The notes: generated by a model not told the origin, from the sequence alone. A stretch of 36,985 bases of DNA from Lachnospiraceae bacterium (GCA_017449485.1 JAFTFP010000198.1:1-36985); one strand, 5' to 3'. Shown: positions 24,372-31,980, counted from the first letter of the stretch. Numbers and translations: made by a program.

Positions 24372-25084
24372 GAGGCATCGGGTTTAACGGCAGACATTCA
24401 TGGTACACATTCCACGCAGTGATCTCAGAATGTGAAAAGCCGGTACCGGAAAAGAAAACGGCTGAGGAAACGATCCCGTTCTCGAACGTTACATATGACT
24501 ATTCCTGCCTGAACGGGAAGCAGACATATGAAGACCGCACGCTCTATTACCTGCTGTCCTATCGTGCGGACAGCCGCATCGCACTGATCCGGAAGACGAA
24601 TGCGATCGTGGACTGGCTGTACAGACCCACCGGCAGGATCCCGCTCACGGACGATGAGGACGAGGGGGTGCATTATCTTGCCAAATGCACCAGGATCGGC
24701 AAGCCGGACTATACGGGATGCGTCTGCCGGCTGCCGGTCACATTCACAGCGTATCCCCTGAAAATCCCGGACAGGCCGTCTGTGATCTACACGACACAAA
24801 CTGCACCATATCCGGACATCAACGGGGACGGCGTTGTGGACACCGCGGATGCGTCAATCATTCTGGCTGCGGTCGCTGCGATCGGCCTTGGTGAAGATCC
24901 GGGACTGACACCGGAGCAGCTCGACAAGGCCGATGCTGACCGTGACGGCGATCTGACTGCTGCGGATGCGTCGCTGGTAATCCGGTATGTATCACAGGTC
25001 GGGATCGGCAAATATGAACAGAGTCCGGATGGATGGGTGAAATTTATGAATGACCAGATCGCGATGGAGGAGGGACGGCTCTGA
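24368..25084 (+). CDS. Distal tail (Dit)-like protein with a C-terminal dockerin domain
   Basis: 238 residues. The N-terminal ~140 residues have the Dit pattern: RGIGFNGRHSWYTF, then YLLSYRADSRIALIRKTNAIVDWLY and CRLPVTFTAYPLKIPD. A separate domain follows at residues 150-213 with two calcium-loop repeats. Repeat 1 has ligands Asp150, Asn152, Asp154, Asp158, Asp161; repeat 2 has Asp189, Asp191, Asp193, Asp200. Each loop ends in ADAS and is followed by a hydrophobic helix. This is a type I dockerin of the Ruminococcus style. Dockerins bind cohesins of bacterial scaffoldin proteins. On a tail-tip protein it may serve receptor recognition. The last ~20 residues are a separate tail. Confidence 0.85.
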   Translation: MRGIGFNGRHSWYTFHAVISECEKPVPEKKTAEETIPFSNVTYDYSCLNGKQTYEDRTLYYLLSYRADSRIALIRKTNAIVDWLYRPTGRIPLTDDEDEGVHYLAKCTRIGKPDYTGCVCRLPVTFTAYPLKIPDRPSVIYTTQTAPYPDINGDGVVDTADASIILAAVAAIGLGEDPGLTPEQLDKADADRDGDLTAADASLVIRYVSQVGIGKYEQSPDGWVKFMNDQIAMEEGRL

Positions 25085-27030
25085 TGTACCGGGTAACTGC
25101 CCGTGCAGGATCGCAGACCGTTGTCCTGCATGACACGGATCCGGACAGCCCGCAGAAGCTGCTGTCCGGGTCGTTTGAGGATGAGATCAATGTGGTGCCG
25201 CAGATGCAGTTTTCGATCGCGCCGTTCAATGCGGGGTATTCGGTGCTGAAATCGCTCACCACAGAGATCGAGGTATACAACACCGTGACCGGCAAAACGG
25301 AATTTGAAGGGTACCTGCGCAAGCCGACAGGCACTATGAAGAAATCCGGGAAAATTGCCGTGAGCTGGACGGCTGACGGATTTATGGGCTACCTGCTCGA
25401 ATCGGTGCAGGATTACCACACCTACGAGAATATGGATGTGCCGGATTTTCTTGCAGCGCTTTTTGCGGCGCACAACGCCATGACAGAAGAGCGCAAGCAC
25501 ATCTTTCTCGGCCAGTGCGATATTCATGACACATCCAGCAGAACCACAGCCTACCGCAGCACCCTCGATGAGATCCGGGAGCTGCTTGTGAACCGACTCG
25601 GCGGTGAGATCCGCGTGCGCCGGGTGAACGGGAAGCTGTATTTTGATTATCTCAGGCAGTACGGGTCGGACAGCACAACAAAGATTGCGCTGGAGAAAAA
25701 TCTGCAGGAGATCGAGGTCACGAACGATCCGACAAACATCATTACAAGGCTGATCCCGCTCGGCGCACAGCTGAATGATGAGACGGCCGAACGGCTGACC
25801 ATTGCTTCGGTAAACGGCGGGTGCATCTGGATCGACGATGCGGATGCCTATGCACAATACGGCACCTATCAGTGTGCGACCCATGTCTGGGATGACATTA
25901 CGCTGCCGGAGAACCTGATCGCAAGGGCGCGGGAGTATTTACAGCAGAACAATGTCCGGAAGCGGCATTACAAGCTGACGGCTCTGGATCTTGCCCTCAT
26001 CGGGCTGGATGTGGACGGCTTTGCGGTCGGGGATCGCTACAAAACAGAAAATGCCCTGATGGGCATTGACGAATGGCTCCGCTGTGTCAGACGCCGGGTG
26101 GACATTACCGATCCCCGGAAATCCACTCTGGAGATCGGTGACAAGACGGAAACCCTGACGGTGAAATCGAACCGGACGAGCAGCTATGTGACATATGAGA
26201 TCCCGAAGGTGGAGAGCGATGTGCTCGCAAAGGCGCATGAGCGTGCAACGGTCATGCTCGGGCTCGGCGGTAATTCGTGTCTGGAATTCAATACAGACAC
26301 GGGCGAAGTTCTCATCATGAACAGCCGGGACAAGTACGGCCCCAACACCCGCGTCTGGCGCTACAATGCCAGCGGATGGGGCGTCAGCAACACCGGCTAC
26401 AACGGCCCCTACACGATGGCGGCAACGTTTGACAGCGGGTTTGTGGCTGATTTTATCACGGTCGGAACGCTGCGGAGCATTGAGATCATCAACGGAGAAA
26501 ACGGAGAATTCACCGTGGACGAGGACGGGAATGTGACAGCTTCCTCCATCACGATCACAGGCGGCTCGATCAACAACGGCAATGGCGCCTTCGAGGTGCT
26601 GCCGGATGGTACGGTCAACGCCTCGGCAATCAACATCACCGGAGGCAGCATCCACATTACGACAAGCAGCGAGAGCTATGATGTGATCGAGCTCAATTGC
26701 GGTGGATGGTCGCATTCTTTTTCGCCGTTAGAGTGGAAGCTTGACAATGCTTCCATTCAGGCACGCATCCGGTGCCAGGCAGGTATGCTGGCGTTTTACA
26801 GCGGGGCAGACTACAACAGTAACAATGCTGTTGCAACTGCCTGGATCTCTCACACCGGCGCGGCGAAATTCAACGGTCTCTCAGCAGAAACAGGTACGTT
26901 CACAACATCCATATCTGCACCGGCTATCACATACAAGAGAAATGATACCTGGTATGATCTGGAGAGCTCCATCAACAGCATCAACAACAATATCCAGACT
27001 CTCTGGGATGCTGTATTCAACAGCAATTAA
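25084..27030 (+). CDS. Tail-associated protein (Tal / prophage endopeptidase tail family)
   Basis: 648 residues, sharing one base with the Dit stop. The N-terminal ~370 residues resemble the gp27-like hub of prophage tail proteins (SQTVVLHDTDPDSPQKLLSG, DEIRELLVNRLGGEIRVRR). From ~400 onward there are short repeats typical of tail-tip/fibre stems (ITITGGSINNGNGAF, INITGGSIHI), then a C-terminal domain ending in a helix (INNNIQTLWDAVFNSN). It caps the tail tube and may bear the main receptor-binding surface. No catalytic motif was recognised in the part that could be an endopeptidase. Confidence 0.85.
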   Translation: MYRVTARAGSQTVVLHDTDPDSPQKLLSGSFEDEINVVPQMQFSIAPFNAGYSVLKSLTTEIEVYNTVTGKTEFEGYLRKPTGTMKKSGKIAVSWTADGFMGYLLESVQDYHTYENMDVPDFLAALFAAHNAMTEERKHIFLGQCDIHDTSSRTTAYRSTLDEIRELLVNRLGGEIRVRRVNGKLYFDYLRQYGSDSTTKIALEKNLQEIEVTNDPTNIITRLIPLGAQLNDETAERLTIASVNGGCIWIDDADAYAQYGTYQCATHVWDDITLPENLIARAREYLQQNNVRKRHYKLTALDLALIGLDVDGFAVGDRYKTENALMGIDEWLRCVRRRVDITDPRKSTLEIGDKTETLTVKSNRTSSYVTYEIPKVESDVLAKAHERATVMLGLGGNSCLEFNTDTGEVLIMNSRDKYGPNTRVWRYNASGWGVSNTGYNGPYTMAATFDSGFVADFITVGTLRSIEIINGENGEFTVDEDGNVTASSITITGGSINNGNGAFEVLPDGTVNASAINITGGSIHITTSSESYDVIELNCGGWSHSFSPLEWKLDNASIQARIRCQAGMLAFYSGADYNSNNAVATAWISHTGAAKFNGLSAETGTFTTSISAPAITYKRNDTWYDLESSINSINNNIQTLWDAVFNSN

Positions 27031-27044
27031 GGGGGATCAGAGCA

Positions 27045-27401
27045 ATGAACAGAGTAATCTTCTATGAGCGTATCCCGGATATGGTCTGCCTGGCCGGAGA
27101 TACGCTCCCGACATTCGTTGTGACAGTAGATCTGGATGAAGGCGAAACGCTTGACGGATGCAGCATGCAGCTGATCGTGAACGATTACCAGGATCACGGT
27201 ACTGCTGTCCTGTGCCGCGACTGCACGGCGCTTCCGGACGGCACGGGCTTTGCGTATACACTGACATCCAGCGACACAGCAGGTCTGGCGGGCGTGTTTG
27301 AGCTGCATTTCCGGCTGATCGACGCTGACGGGCTGAGCCAGCGGAAGCTCTACGGCATCCTGACCGTCAATCCTTGTCCGCAGGGAGGGAGTACATCATG
27401 A
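27045..27401 (+). CDS. BppU-like / Ig-fold tail-tip protein
   Basis: 118 residues, GGGGG before ATG 27045. The beta-rich sequence (FVVTVDLDEGETLDGCSMQL, TAVLCRDCTALPDG, GVFELHFRLIDADG) is like the N-terminal immunoglobulin-like domain of baseplate upper proteins. It would attach a receptor-binding component to the tail tip. Confidence 0.68.
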   Translation: MNRVIFYERIPDMVCLAGDTLPTFVVTVDLDEGETLDGCSMQLIVNDYQDHGTAVLCRDCTALPDGTGFAYTLTSSDTAGLAGVFELHFRLIDADGLSQRKLYGILTVNPCPQGGSTS

Positions 27402-27814
27402 ATCTGCATTTTGGTACCGCATCGGATCCGATGCATTTCAAGGTGTCGCTTGGTACGCCGACCGGGCCTGATCCGACGGCGATCCACGGCAGCGGGATCA
27501 CAAACATTTCTCTGATTTCTGCGGCGGACTATGAAGCGCTTGGTATTTACAGCGCATCGACGCTGTATGTGGTCTCCCAGACTGACGGAACCTTCCGCCT
27601 GTACCTGGGTGAAACAGCGCTCTGGGAGAATCCCAGGACGGTACACAGTGACACCGTTGCCACGATCAGCAGAACCACGCAGGAGGACTATGATGCGCTG
27701 GAGACCAAGGACGAGGGCACTATGTACTTCATCTGTGATTCCGAATCAGAATATGAGGATGAATCCGAGTCCGGGGATGCGTCCGAAACCGAACCGGAAT
27801 CCGAGTCCAGATAG
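27398..27814 (+). CDS. Tail-tip/minor structural protein with acidic tail
   Basis: 138 residues from ATG 27398, behind GGGAGGG. It has two copies of a short phage-structural motif (ISAADYEALGIYSASTLYVV and TQEDYDALETKDEGTMYFI), used in tail fibre and baseplate attachment proteins. The last ~25 residues are Glu/Ser/Asp only. The acidic end is unusual for a tail protein and may be flexible or calcium-binding. Confidence 0.65.
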   Translation: MNLHFGTASDPMHFKVSLGTPTGPDPTAIHGSGITNISLISAADYEALGIYSASTLYVVSQTDGTFRLYLGETALWENPRTVHSDTVATISRTTQEDYDALETKDEGTMYFICDSESEYEDESESGDASETEPESESR

Positions 27815-27822
27815 GAGCATGT

Positions 27823-28020
27823 ATGAAAAATATGATTGCAGACTATGAGACAGCCCGGGATGCTCTTGGCAAACGGATCAGGGAGCTGGAAGCGGAAATG
27901 AAGGCATATGGTCTGAGGACGATGGAGCGGGAGAAGCTGATGCGGCGCATAGAATGTCTGCGGCAGGAAAGGTATAATATGCTCCTGTCGGTCATTGAGA
28001 TGCGCAGACATGGAGAGTGA
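27823..28020 (+). CDS. Small coiled-coil protein, unknown function
   Basis: 65 residues, all helical and charged (KRIRELEAEMKAYGLRTMEREKLM). TAGGAG lies just before ATG 27823. Position between tail-tip and holin genes suggests a small tail or lysis accessory protein, similar to the XkdX/short coiled-coil genes found there in other phages. There is no defining motif. Confidence 0.65.
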   Translation: MKNMIADYETARDALGKRIRELEAEMKAYGLRTMEREKLMRRIECLRQERYNMLLSVIEMRRHGE

Positions 28021-28024
28021 GTGC

Positions 28025-28531
28025 GTGAGAACAGATAGATTTCTGAAATTGCTGAGTGCTGAGATCTGCGGCCTCACGTCATTCATCTGGGGCGATCTGG
28101 ATGGACTGCTCAGAGCGCTGATCGTGTTCATGGTGATCGATTACGTCACCGGAGTGATCGAGGCGTTCCACAGCAAGCGGCTGTCAAGCAAGGTCGGATT
28201 TGTCGGCATCGCCCGCAAAGGAGAAATGATGCTGGTGGTTGCCGTGGGGCACATCCTGGATCAGGCATTCGGCGGCGGTTCGTTCTGCCGGGATGCGGTG
28301 GTCGGATTTTATATTGCCAATGAAGGGCTATCCATTATGGAAAATACAACGGCGATCGGCGTTCCCTGGCCGCCGGTGCTGATCGAAGCATTGCAGCAAA
28401 TTAAAAATCTGAAAAGTCGAAGGGAGAATGTCAAAGATGAACGAGAGCAAGATCTGGACAGCATTGATGTCCGTCGGAATGACGGCAGCGGGTGCAGCGG
28501 GACTGATGGGAAACCTCAAAGCGGAGAGTAA
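28025..28531 (+). CDS. Phage holin, toxin-secretion/phage-lysis family
   Basis: 168 residues from GTG 28025, chosen because GGAG lies eight bases upstream; ATG 28010 is an alternative. The family pattern is present: an N-terminal hydrophobic helix (GLLRALIVFMVIDYVTGVIEAF) with the conserved DYVTG, a second membrane region (MMLVVAVGHILDQAF), and IANEGLSIMENTTAIGVPWP. It makes holes in the membrane to release the lysin. The C-terminal ~35 residues are hydrophilic and lie in the lysin gene's reading region, which is an unusually long overlap of ~95 bases. Confidence 0.9.
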   Translation: MRTDRFLKLLSAEICGLTSFIWGDLDGLLRALIVFMVIDYVTGVIEAFHSKRLSSKVGFVGIARKGEMMLVVAVGHILDQAFGGGSFCRDAVVGFYIANEGLSIMENTTAIGVPWPPVLIEALQQIKNLKSRRENVKDEREQDLDSIDVRRNDGSGCSGTDGKPQSGE

Positions 28532-29042
28532 TCTGGAACCGCAGAATCTGGAAAATCAGTACGAGCGCAAGTTGGGGTACACCGACGCGACCTATACCGC
28601 TGCCGTTGACGATGGCAGCTACACGAATTTTGAGAATGATGCCGCAGGCTACGGGTTGGCACAGTGGACATACCACACCCGCAAGGCGGCGCTGCTTGCC
28701 TTCGCGAAGGCGCAGGGCAAGTCCATCGGCGACCTCGGGATGCAGCTCGACTTCCTGATCCGTGAGATCAAATCCGACTATCCGGCCGTGTGGCGGACGC
28801 TCACCGAGACATCCAGCGTGCAGGCTGCTTCGGATGCGGTGCTGCTACGGTTTGAACGCCCCGCAGATACCTCCGAGCGGGTGCGCAGGCTCAGAGCCGG
28901 CTTCGGGGAGAGGTTCCTGGCGGAGCTTGGCAGCACGGAGGTTCCGGATCCGGTGACGCCGCCTTGCCCCGCTGCCGAGACGATCGAGGGGACGCTCACC
29001 ATCGGTGGCAAGACCTATACTGTCACGCTGACTGAGGTCTGA
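28437..29042 (+). CDS. Phage tail-lysozyme-like endolysin
   Basis: 201 residues. ATG 28437 has better spacing from AGGGAGA than ATG 28428. The catalytic domain covers residues ~5-160: KIWTALMSVGMTAAGAAGLMGNLKAESNLEP, with Glu in KAESN as the likely acid, then GYGLAQWTYHTRKAALL and QLDFLIREIKSDYP. This matches the phage_lysozyme2 family, which cleaves peptidoglycan. A small C-terminal segment (TIEGTLTIGGKTYTVTLTEV) may be a wall-binding or stabilising strand. It is the final gene of the late operon. Confidence 0.88.
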   Translation: MNESKIWTALMSVGMTAAGAAGLMGNLKAESNLEPQNLENQYERKLGYTDATYTAAVDDGSYTNFENDAAGYGLAQWTYHTRKAALLAFAKAQGKSIGDLGMQLDFLIREIKSDYPAVWRTLTETSSVQAASDAVLLRFERPADTSERVRRLRAGFGERFLAELGSTEVPDPVTPPCPAAETIEGTLTIGGKTYTVTLTEV

Positions 29043-29060
29043 TATATCACACGAAAAGCC

Positions 29061-29102
29061 AAGCACCTGCGGAGGAGATGATCTTCCGCAGGTGCTTTTT
29101 TC
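29061..29102 (+). terminator. Strong terminator at the end of the late operon
   Basis: AAGCACCTGCGGA (29061-29073) pairs perfectly with TCCGCAGGTGCTT (29085-29097), followed by TTTTTTCG. It closes the late transcript before the convergent recombinase gene. Confidence 0.9.
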
Positions 29103-29113
29103 GTTGTGATTTT

Positions 29114-29129
29114 GTCCAGTCGACTGGAC
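29114..29129. promoter_or_regulatory. 16-base palindrome GTCCAGTCGACTGGAC, site 1
   Basis: Perfect palindrome just after the late terminator and before the recombinase stop. The same sequence recurs at 31243-31258, and with one central change at 6192-6207. A shared binding site for a phage regulator, or a recombination-related site, is likely. Confidence 0.7.
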
Positions 29130-29157
29130 GGAGTTGCAGGAAGTTGTATCACTGAAA

Positions 29158-30648
29158 TCAGGCGGCAATTGTCATCCAACCTTGTGTGAAAAGAATTCTG
29201 TTTTGATTATAGGCATCGGAGGGAGACGAAAGACTAACAAGAATTTGTTCCAGCGGCGGTTCGTTCGCTTCGTTGGTGAGATTGATGCAGATGATCGCCG
29301 TGTCCTTGTCGTGGATGATGATGCGGTTCACGACAGTATCAATGAGCCGCTTGTCGTTCTCAGCATCGGAAACCTTGCCAACGATTTCCGAAAGAATGAA
29401 CTGAAAATCCTCCTCGGTGAACGCAGTCGAGAGACCTTCCATCTCATCGAGCTGCTTCTGCAATTCATCCCGCTGCCACTCCAGCTCGGCCAGCTTCTCT
29501 TTGAAGGTGGTGCTGTCCATGCCGTTCAGGATGGCGTTGATGCCGTTCTCGATCTTGCGCTCGATGCCGGTGAGCTGATTACGGATCATCATGCGCTCAT
29601 CCGGTGCATCGCTCTCCGCCTCGTAGGCCTTGTATGCAGCGGAGGCAAGCTCCTGCACCTTCTCCTCGGTCAGATACTCACGGAGCGCACTCATCACTTT
29701 TTCTTCAAGCGGTGTGGAGCGCACACAATACCCGCAGTGTGAGCAGGAGTAATAATAATATTTCCTGTTCGCCTTGTCGTTGCCCGTTCCGCAGATCGAG
29801 TAACCGCATTTGCTGCATCTCAATTTTCCAGTGAGCAGGAAGCCGTCACTCTTTCTGCGCTCTCTCCGTCTCTTGCGGAAGATTTCACTATTCTCTTGCA
29901 CTTTATCAAACACCTCTTTCTCGATAATGGCCGGGCAGGGCATCACGCCCTCCATGCTCCCGACATGGTATTCTCCGATGTAGATTCTGCTGTGCAGTGT
30001 TACAGACAGGTTGGTGTAGCTCCACGGATTGCCGTTGTTGTTCATGATAGCGTGCGAGTTGAGATACACCAGAATATCCCGGTAGCGATCACCAGAAGCA
30101 AACCGCCGGTAGATTTCTCTGACGATGGGAGCCTTGTCCTCATCGATGACGAGCCGCCTGTCAACGACCTTGTAGCCATACGGCGGATAGCCCCCGATAA
30201 AGTATCCCTTGTTGAACGACTCCTGCAAACCGCGCTTGCACTTCCGAGAGAGGTCGGCGCTGTAATGCTGATCCATCGCCTCGATGAGCGCCTCCATGAT
30301 CTGACCCTCGGGGCCGTCGCTGATGTTCTCGGTGGCCGAGATCACGCGCACACCGTTCTCCCGCAGTTTCTTCTTGTATATGGCCGAGTCGTACCGGTCA
30401 CGGGCAAAGCGGTCGAGCTTATACACAAGCACGGCCTCGAAGGCGTGACTGGCACTGTCCTCGATCATGCGCTGGAAGTCCGGCCTGTGATCGCTGGTGC
30501 CGCTGATTGCCCGGTCTATGTAGTGCTGTGTGATTATCATGTCGTGCTCGGCGGCATACTTCTCGCAGACATGGAGCTGTCCCTCGATGCTCTGCTCCGT
30601 CTGATTAGTGGAGCTGTAGCGACCGTAGAATACAACTTTTGTTGGCAT
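29158..30648 (-). CDS. int: Large serine recombinase (phage integrase)
   Basis: 496 residues, start at 30648 (MPTKVVFYGRYSS) chosen for its AGGAGG site at 30654-30659. Catalytic Ser12 lies in YGRYSS. The resolvase domain (1-~145) contains VYKLDRFARDRYDSAIYK. The recombinase domain spans ~165-270, then a zinc ribbon (CSKCGYSI, CSHCGYCV) and a coiled-coil (~375-430). It is the unidirectional integrase of a temperate phage. The attP site normally lies next to this gene, so it should be in 29043-29157 or 30649-30770. Confidence 0.95.
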   Translation of the reverse strand: MPTKVVFYGRYSSTNQTEQSIEGQLHVCEKYAAEHDMIITQHYIDRAISGTSDHRPDFQRMIEDSASHAFEAVLVYKLDRFARDRYDSAIYKKKLRENGVRVISATENISDGPEGQIMEALIEAMDQHYSADLSRKCKRGLQESFNKGYFIGGYPPYGYKVVDRRLVIDEDKAPIVREIYRRFASGDRYRDILVYLNSHAIMNNNGNPWSYTNLSVTLHSRIYIGEYHVGSMEGVMPCPAIIEKEVFDKVQENSEIFRKRRRERRKSDGFLLTGKLRCSKCGYSICGTGNDKANRKYYYYSCSHCGYCVRSTPLEEKVMSALREYLTEEKVQELASAAYKAYEAESDAPDERMMIRNQLTGIERKIENGINAILNGMDSTTFKEKLAELEWQRDELQKQLDEMEGLSTAFTEEDFQFILSEIVGKVSDAENDKRLIDTVVNRIIIHDKDTAIICINLTNEANEPPLEQILVSLSSPSDAYNQNRILFTQGWMTIAA

Positions 30649-30659
30649 AGAATTCCTCC

Positions 30660-30688
30660 TTGCAATTTCTTGCGATTTATGGTATAAT
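30660..30688 (+). promoter_or_regulatory. Plus-strand promoter beside the recombinase gene
   Basis: TTGCAA (30660-30665), 17-base spacer, TATAAT (30683-30688). It points away from the recombinase gene, toward a terminator 45 bases on, with no reading frame between. The element TTGCAATTTCT recurs at 30706-30716. Confidence 0.65.
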
Positions 30689-30693
30689 GGAGG

Positions 30694-30770
30694 ATGTTCA
30701 GGGGTTTGCAATTTCTGAACATCTCATTACATAATCCGTTCCGGTGTTGGCGCACCGGGGCGGATTTTTT
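30694..30770 (+). ncRNA. Predicted ~75-nt small RNA
   Basis: Promoter at 30660-30688 and terminator at 30733-30770 bracket a ~75-base transcript. Its first part folds as GATGTTCAG (30693-30701) with CTGAACATC (30715-30723). There is no ribosome site or open frame. It sits upstream of the recombinase and opposite its strand, so it could regulate lysogeny or the decision to excise. An alternative is that the hairpins are part of attP. Confidence 0.5.
30733..30770 (+). terminator. Rho-independent terminator of the small RNA
   Basis: AATCCG (30733-30738) pairs with CGGATT (30761-30766), CCGGTG (30741-30746) with CACCGG (30753-30758), and T continues to 30770. This is a strong plus-strand terminator. 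Confidence 0.8.
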
Positions 30771-30942
30771 ACTGTTGCCGTTTAGAGCGCGTAGAATGCG
30801 TTTTAAGCGGTGCTTCTTTTTGGGGTATCGTTTTGCGACCATACCCCGTTCGGCGGCGCTGTGAGCGCGCTGGGCGGCTCTCTGTTGATTTGACGGTTGA
30901 ATTTCTCTGCTGAACTGAACCATTGAGAGCGTGTGGTACAAG
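30771..30942. other. Non-coding segment between sRNA and repeat copy B
   Basis: No credible gene is present. A seven-base inverted repeat, GGGGTAT (30822-30828) with ATACCCC (30841-30847), and a GC-rich structured stretch around 30850-30880 are visible. A minus-strand reading frame runs through it without a ribosome site. Confidence 0.5.
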
Positions 30943-31258
30943 TGCGGAACATTTGCGGAACGTCCTGTGCAACGTTTTTAGTGTCGTAAATATCGTAATA
31001 TGGCCGTTTTCAAACCGTGTGGAACTGTGGAACATTTTTTGCAGATATATACCTGACTTTATAGAGTGCTTGTGTATGCCGGCATCTGTGTTGAAAATTC
31101 TGTGTGTATACTTGCACCCTATAATGCAGTCCGTTTTTTGTTCCACAGTTCCACAATATCAATAAAATAACGAAATATAGAGGGGAATCCCGTGGAACGT
31201 GCTGTTCCTCACTGTTCCTCATGTTCCGCATGTATCAGATTCGTCCAGTCGACTGGAC
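30943..31258. repeat. Iteron-rich nested palindromic element, copy B
   Basis: Diverged second copy of the element at 5913-6207. It has ten GGAAC/GTTCC motifs, an outer inverted pair (TGCGGAACAT at 30943-30952 and ATGTTCCGCA at 31221-31230), the same 16-base arms at 31019-31034 and 31139-31154, an inner palindrome ATGCCGGCAT at 31076-31085, and the palindrome GTCCAGTCGACTGGAC at 31243-31258. The inner palindrome differs in sequence from copy A but is in the same place, so the structure seems kept. Three GTTCC iterons lie ~10 bases apart at 31204, 31214 and 31223. Confidence 0.85.
31243..31258. promoter_or_regulatory. 16-base palindrome GTCCAGTCGACTGGAC, site 2
   Basis: Identical to site 1 and at the right end of repeat copy B. 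It lies just downstream of the repressor gene. Confidence 0.7.
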
Positions 31259-31287
31259 GGATCATTCATACCACGTCCGAACGATGT

Positions 31288-31806
31288 TCATGCGTCTTTC
31301 TTTGCCCTTGACTCTGCCTCCTCATCGAGCGTCTGCTGATCCTCGATCTCCTTGAGGGTGCTTTGCTTGCGCTGGCGTGCCTCAAATTCCGCACGCTTCT
31401 TTAGCCGACTCTCCCGGTCGCACTTGATGCTGTCCCGCAGCGGCTCGGGCACCTCCATGAGGATCGTCTCACTATGAAGAATGTCCGGTTTGTACTCTGT
31501 GATCTTGGCCAGCATGACCTCCAGCACCTGCGCTCTGTCCTCCGGATCCAACTTGTAGTAGGCCTCTAATATCTGGTGCTCCAGCTCGGCCTGCGTGGTG
31601 ACGGACTTGTCGTCTCGTCCGAGTAGGTAGTCGGTAGAGACGCCGTAGAACTCGGCGAGTTTTGAGAGCACCTCAAAATTAGGTTGAAATTTGCCCGTTT
31701 CATAATTCCGGTAGGTGTCTGGTTTAGCTCCCACCGCTTCGGCCACGGCTTTCATAGTAAGCCCCTTGTTTACTCGAAGTGTGTGCAGTATTTCATTGAA
31801 CTTCAT
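31288..31806 (-). CDS. XRE-family CI-like repressor
   Basis: 172 residues from ATG 31806 (FNEILHTLRVNK), with GGAGGTGA upstream. The HTH occupies residues ~3-60: GLTMKAVAEAVGAKPDTYRNYETGKFQP. The C-terminal half is helical and charged and does not look like an S24 self-cleaving peptidase, so induction probably does not use RecA-driven self-cleavage. It is transcribed leftward from a perfect promoter overlapped by an operator. It faces the rightward early promoter, as in a lambda-type switch. Confidence 0.9.
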   Translation of the reverse strand: MKFNEILHTLRVNKGLTMKAVAEAVGAKPDTYRNYETGKFQPNFEVLSKLAEFYGVSTDYLLGRDDKSVTTQAELEHQILEAYYKLDPEDRAQVLEVMLAKITEYKPDILHSETILMEVPEPLRDSIKCDRESRLKKRAEFEARQRKQSTLKEIEDQQTLDEEAESRAKKDA

Positions 31807-31828
31807 GGGTTCACCTCCCTTCAACCAT

Positions 31829-31857
31829 ATTATACGACTTTTTATCGTGTGTGTCAA
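31829..31857 (-). promoter_or_regulatory. Repressor promoter, leftward
   Basis: On the minus strand TTGACA (31852-31857), 17-base spacer, TATAAT (31829-31834). Operator O1 lies within the spacer. Both hexamers are perfect. Confidence 0.9.
31834..31848. promoter_or_regulatory. Operator O1
   Basis: ACGAC-TTTTT-ATCGT, one base off a perfect inverted repeat with five-base centre, inside the leftward promoter. It is likely bound by the repressor or the Cro-like protein. Confidence 0.75.
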
Positions 31858-31886
31858 TGGATGGCCTAAAATTATTCTGCCAAAAT

Positions 31887-31901
31887 ACGATTTTGTATCG
31901 T
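31887..31901. promoter_or_regulatory. Operator O2
   Basis: ACGAT-TTTGT-ATCGT, a perfect inverted repeat with five-base centre between the two promoters. Confidence 0.8.
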
Positions 31902-31951
31902 TTGCACAAAAGAATAGACGAGGTTTTATTCACTTTTTTCGCGTTTTCGTC

Positions 31952-31980
31952 TTGACATAAGCGATAAAATATCGTATAAT
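31952..31980 (+). promoter_or_regulatory. Early rightward promoter
   Basis: TTGACA (31952-31957), 17-base spacer, TATAAT (31975-31980). Both hexamers are perfect. It drives the early operon that runs through the circle junction to ~5913. Confidence 0.92.
31961..31975. promoter_or_regulatory. Operator O3, overlapping the early promoter
   Basis: GCGAT-AAAAT-ATCGT lies in the spacer and touches the -10 box, so a bound repressor would block RNA polymerase. A related inverted pair, ATCGT (31984-31988) and ACGAT (31993-31997), lies just after the start site. Confidence 0.8.

Noticed and set aside
29134-29742. Plus-strand frame of ~200 residues opposite the recombinase
   Set aside because: A long shadow frame of the recombinase; it has no ribosome site and no family pattern.
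29896-30687. Plus-strand frame of ~260 residues opposite the recombinase
   Set aside because: Mirror of the strongly recognisable recombinase; no start signal.
30537-30921. Minus-strand frame with Arg/Lys-rich sequence (for example AKRYPKKKHRLKRIL) over the non-coding region
   Set aside because: No ribosome site before the ATG at 30921, and it crosses the small-RNA terminator and runs into the recombinase gene out of frame.
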